Shown here one piece after another: positions 6,897 through 9,497 of a stretch of 9,497 bases of DNA. The notes beneath the pieces were generated by a model that saw only the letters and a program-made list of their open reading frames with translations, was not told where the DNA came from and ran no database searches. Both the position numbers and the translations under genes were made by a program. Each line of letters opens with the position of its first letter. Position 1 is the first letter of the stretch. This DNA is from Nitrospira sp. (GTDB lineage: Bacteria; Nitrospirota; Nitrospiria; Nitrospirales; Nitrospiraceae), in assembly GCA_005116795.1 (NCBI GenBank), contig SWDL01000066.1, forward strand, positions 1-9,497, written 5' to 3'.

Positions 6897-9497
6897 TTAC
6901 CGGACCGACTTTTCAGCCACCACGACCAGCGCCTGCTCAGCCAGGGCCGGGTAGAGACGGGGATGCGGGGCGCCGCAGGCCTTGAACAGGTGCAGAAGCC
7001 CCTGGCGGTCGAAAAACCGGAACATCCCGTTGGCTTCAGTTTCCCGGATCACCCCCCACTGGGTCCAGAGCCAGCGGGCTTCTTCGATCGCTTCCGGCCT
7101 GGTCGCCCGTTGCAGCACGCTCAGAAAGATCGGAGACAGGTCGGCGTGCTTGGCCAGCACGGTCACGACGAGCCGACCGCTCGGAGCCAGCACACGCATG
7201 AATTCGCGGAGCGTCCCCATCGGATCACGAAGAAAGCTGAGGGTCAAGTTGCACACGATGCGATCAAACTGCCCGTCACGATACGGCAGCGGCTGGTCGA
7301 GATCGCCCACCATCAAGGACGATCGGACCAGCACATGCGGATACTGCGTCGTGGGGAACTTGCTCCGAATTTCATCAGCCACCAGCGCCAATTGCCGTTT
7401 CGCCTGTCGGGTCGCATTCCGCGCCACATCGGGGCCCACGTAGGTGGTGGACCAGGGCGTGCCTCCCGTCGAGGTCCGGTGCCGATAGGCATGATTGAGC
7501 GAGAGCAGCACCCCGAAATCACCGTGCCCGCAGCCCGCGTCCAGAATCGTGCCGCCCTTGTCCGTCGCGCCGAGCAGGCGGTAGAGGTGATCGTATAACC
7601 GCCAGAATTCTGAGGATCGGGCTGCCGTATGGAAATGATCAAGGTATGTCTGCCAGAAGTCAACCAGAACCTGTTTGGAGAGGCTGTGGCGTTGACGCGA
7701 ACGGAGCCGTTCGAATTCTTCCTGCCGGACGGGAAGGCCCGGATCGGCCGCCGTGACTTTCCCCTTGGGGGCCAGGGGATAGAACCGCTCGACGCAGCAG
7801 GACACGATCTGGCGCAGCAAGACGCGGGCGGTCCGTGGGTTATCCCGGAGCCGGTTCGGCGTATCGACCAGGAGCAATAGATGGCGCAGATTGGATCGCA
7901 GCGCGCCCTGGACTTCCTTGATCTGGTTCAACTGAACCCAGGGGTCGCGTTCCGCCGCCAGAAAGATCACCGGGGTGTGTATGAGCTCGGCGTCCTTGAT
8001 TGTCTCGCGGAATCCCGCAAGCCCGTGGCTGATCGCGTCGCCCAACCACCGGTCCGTATCGACCGTGAACCCCAGAAGATTGGCATGCCCCAGCCTGGCG
8101 CCTGCGTGGTACCCGGCGATGAGATCCTCATGGTGAACGTCCTGCAGAGTGGCCTGCACGTCCACCACCCCGGCCAGGACCACCAGCAATTTGATGCGTG
8201 GCTCGGACGCGGCGGCTTTCAGCGCGACGCGCCCTGAGAGGTTGTGCGCGATGACCGCCAAGGGGCTCGCCGGCAGCAGCCGTTCAGCCAGATCGACGAC
8301 CGCGTGAAGGTCCTGCTGCATGCCGCTCAGCGTCGTCCGTTCCATGGGGCCGTCGCTGTTCCCCACATGACAGGTGTGATCGTAGCGAAGGACATGAAAC
8401 CCGTTCAGGCAGAGCCAATAGGCCAGCGCGACATAGTCACGCTGGGTCTCGCCGAATCCCGGTGAGATGATGACGGTGGGAGAACCGGGAGGCAGGGGCT
8501 TGCGGGGATGATCGTGGGAGAGGGCGATGTGCTGGCCGACCTCGTTGGTGCAGCCCGCCGCGACGGTGACGACCGCTCCCTCGTGGGCGGGCAGGAGTCG
8601 CGTCACGAAGTCCCGCATCCGCTGGTCGCTGTCGGAGTCCCCGTGGAGGAATCGCAGACCCACGCGATGGTGGGGCGGGCCCTCTTGACGGAGCTCGGTC
8701 GGGAGCTTCAGATCCTGGGCCGACCAGACCACCTCCGCGAGCACAGTCACGGTCTGCCGGACGCCTTTGCCGCTCCGGGTCGAGCCTTGGATCTGTGGAG
8801 AAAAGGTGACGTGCGCGCGGGCGCCCACAGGTGCTGCCGCCGGTGGGAGGGACAGGCAGCAGCCGGTGGCGGAGAGGTTCGCCGTTCGTCCGGCCGACTC
8901 CTTGAGAGTGGGGGCCGGGCCGCAGAGTTCGAGTCGGACCGACATTACCACATTCCCGCGCTCATGGCCGCGGCGTTCCGGAGTCAGACTTTGCGCGAGA
9001 TCGCCCCACCTCGGGGATTCTTCCTGCTCCGGCTTGAGATTTCCGTACAGGCTTTCAGAAGGTCCCGGCGCCGTCTCGGGACCTGATGGAAGCACGGTGA
9101 CGGTCACCTGGAGTTGGACCGATTGTTCCGTGAGCCCTTGAATCATGGAGGCCAAAATCTGTTCTTCATAGGGTCCAAACGGACCGAACTCAATCGCGAG
9201 GCCGGTGACAGGGAGCCTGGCGCTGTCTGGTGAGGGCTCTCCCCACTCGCGCATCCCGCGGACCATGCCGCGCAATTCGAAAATGCCGACCTCGCTCTGG
9301 AGACCGATCTGGACCTGTTGCATCTCCACGACCGGGACCGGTTCCGTCACCGTCAGGAACAGCCCGCCCAGGCCCAGGTTCCGCGTCGTACCGTCCCAGG
9401 TCTGCGCATCAAGCTGTAATCGTGTCAGGAGTTCACAGGCGATCCGTGCTGTTTGGCGACGATCAGACGATACCGGGATGGGGGGCGCCGGTGGTGT
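6897..9497 (-). CDS. PilZ-PilZ-LuxD-like acyl hydrolase-methyltransferase fusion (5' end outside window)
   Basis: The frame is open to the right edge: 866 residues visible, numbered here from the edge. Domain 1 (about 12-122) is PilZ-like, with RRQTAR (R14, R18) and NLGLGG at 40-45, where the usual Ser is Gly. Domain 2 (about 175-303) is a PilZ with RGHER (176-180) and a full NLSATG signature (207-212). Domain 3 (about 314-572) is an alpha/beta hydrolase matching LuxD myristoyl-ACP thioesterases: NGFHVLRYD, CHVG, NLSGRVA and LAGVVDVQATL. Ser421 and Asp518 align with V. harveyi Ser114 and Asp211 at the same 97-residue spacing; Asn548 falls where His241 should be. Domain 4 (about 610-866) is a class I methyltransferase with ILDAGCGHGDFG (651-662) and FDRIVCNLTLSFLRDP. 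It likely binds c-di-GMP and acts on a fatty acyl substrate, but the reaction is unknown. The stop lies 22 bases before the kinase gene. Confidence 0.88.
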   Translation of the reverse strand, partial: TPPAPPIPVSSDRRQTARIACELLTRLQLDAQTWDGTTRNLGLGGLFLTVTEPVPVVEMQQVQIGLQSEVGIFELRGMVRGMREWGEPSPDSARLPVTGLAIEFGPFGPYEEQILASMIQGLTEQSVQLQVTVTVLPSGPETAPGPSESLYGNLKPEQEESPRWGDLAQSLTPERRGHERGNVVMSVRLELCGPAPTLKESAGRTANLSATGCCLSLPPAAAPVGARAHVTFSPQIQGSTRSGKGVRQTVTVLAEVVWSAQDLKLPTELRQEGPPHHRVGLRFLHGDSDSDQRMRDFVTRLLPAHEGAVVTVAAGCTNEVGQHIALSHDHPRKPLPPGSPTVIISPGFGETQRDYVALAYWLCLNGFHVLRYDHTCHVGNSDGPMERTTLSGMQQDLHAVVDLAERLLPASPLAVIAHNLSGRVALKAAASEPRIKLLVVLAGVVDVQATLQDVHHEDLIAGYHAGARLGHANLLGFTVDTDRWLGDAISHGLAGFRETIKDAELIHTPVIFLAAERDPWVQLNQIKEVQGALRSNLRHLLLLVDTPNRLRDNPRTARVLLRQIVSCCVERFYPLAPKGKVTAADPGLPVRQEEFERLRSRQRHSLSKQVLVDFWQTYLDHFHTAARSSEFWRLYDHLYRLLGATDKGGTILDAGCGHGDFGVLLSLNHAYRHRTSTGGTPWSTTYVGPDVARNATRQAKRQLALVADEIRSKFPTTQYPHVLVRSSLMVGDLDQPLPYRDGQFDRIVCNLTLSFLRDPMGTLREFMRVLAPSGRLVVTVLAKHADLSPIFLSVLQRATRPEAIEEARWLWTQWGVIRETEANGMFRFFDRQGLLHLFKACGAPHPRLYPALAEQALVVVAEKSVR

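Noticed and set aside
6897..9350. GTG at 9350 as the true start of the fusion protein
   Set aside because: The frame stays open to 9497 and the upstream residues complete the first PilZ domain (RRQTAR, NLGLGG), so the start lies beyond the window.

Overview
The window is GC-rich and gene-dense, with little intergenic space. The family mix suggests a free-living bacterium of the Nitrospira (Nitrospirota) type: a single-chain transketolase of the short animal-like form, a bacterial RecN, a Crp/Fnr regulator, and a soluble sensor kinase beside a response regulator. That assignment rests on protein resemblance and base composition only and is tentative. No tRNA, rRNA, CRISPR array, insertion sequence or integrase was seen.

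Left part (1-2255). The minus strand carries a transketolase (tkt, 210-2075). Its 3' end runs into a Crp/Fnr-type cyclic-nucleotide-binding regulator that leaves the window at base 1. A 180-base divergent intergenic region holds a sigma70-like promoter for each direction.

Middle (2256-4359). A classical thioredoxin (GTG start after a strong ribosome binding site) is followed by recN. The recN reading frame is broken at the conserved P-R-P-L-x-K-V stretch just before the ABC signature. Comparison with the family pattern fits a 16-base deletion at about 3968, so the copy as written is a pseudogene or an assembly error.

Right part (4360-9497), all on the minus strand, convergent with recN with no bases between the stop codons. 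In transcription order: (i) a very large protein, open past the right edge, with two PilZ domains, a LuxD-like acyl hydrolase/transferase domain and a class I S-adenosylmethionine methyltransferase domain; (ii) 22 bases later, a soluble GAF-type histidine kinase; (iii) after a short gap with its own promoter, a response regulator with a degenerate HD-GYP-like output domain.

The right part is the most interesting. PilZ domains are usual c-di-GMP receptors, HD-GYP domains are usual c-di-GMP phosphodiesterases, LuxD-type enzymes release fatty acids from acyl carriers, and a methyltransferase could methylate the product. With a sensor kinase and response regulator adjacent, the layout recalls fatty-acid signalling modules such as RpfF/RpfC/RpfG (DSF) and PhcB/PhcS/PhcR (3-hydroxy fatty acid methyl ester). 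That link is inference. Two signatures are eroded: the LuxD-like domain has Asn where the catalytic His should be, and the HD-GYP-like domain lacks the GYP motif.
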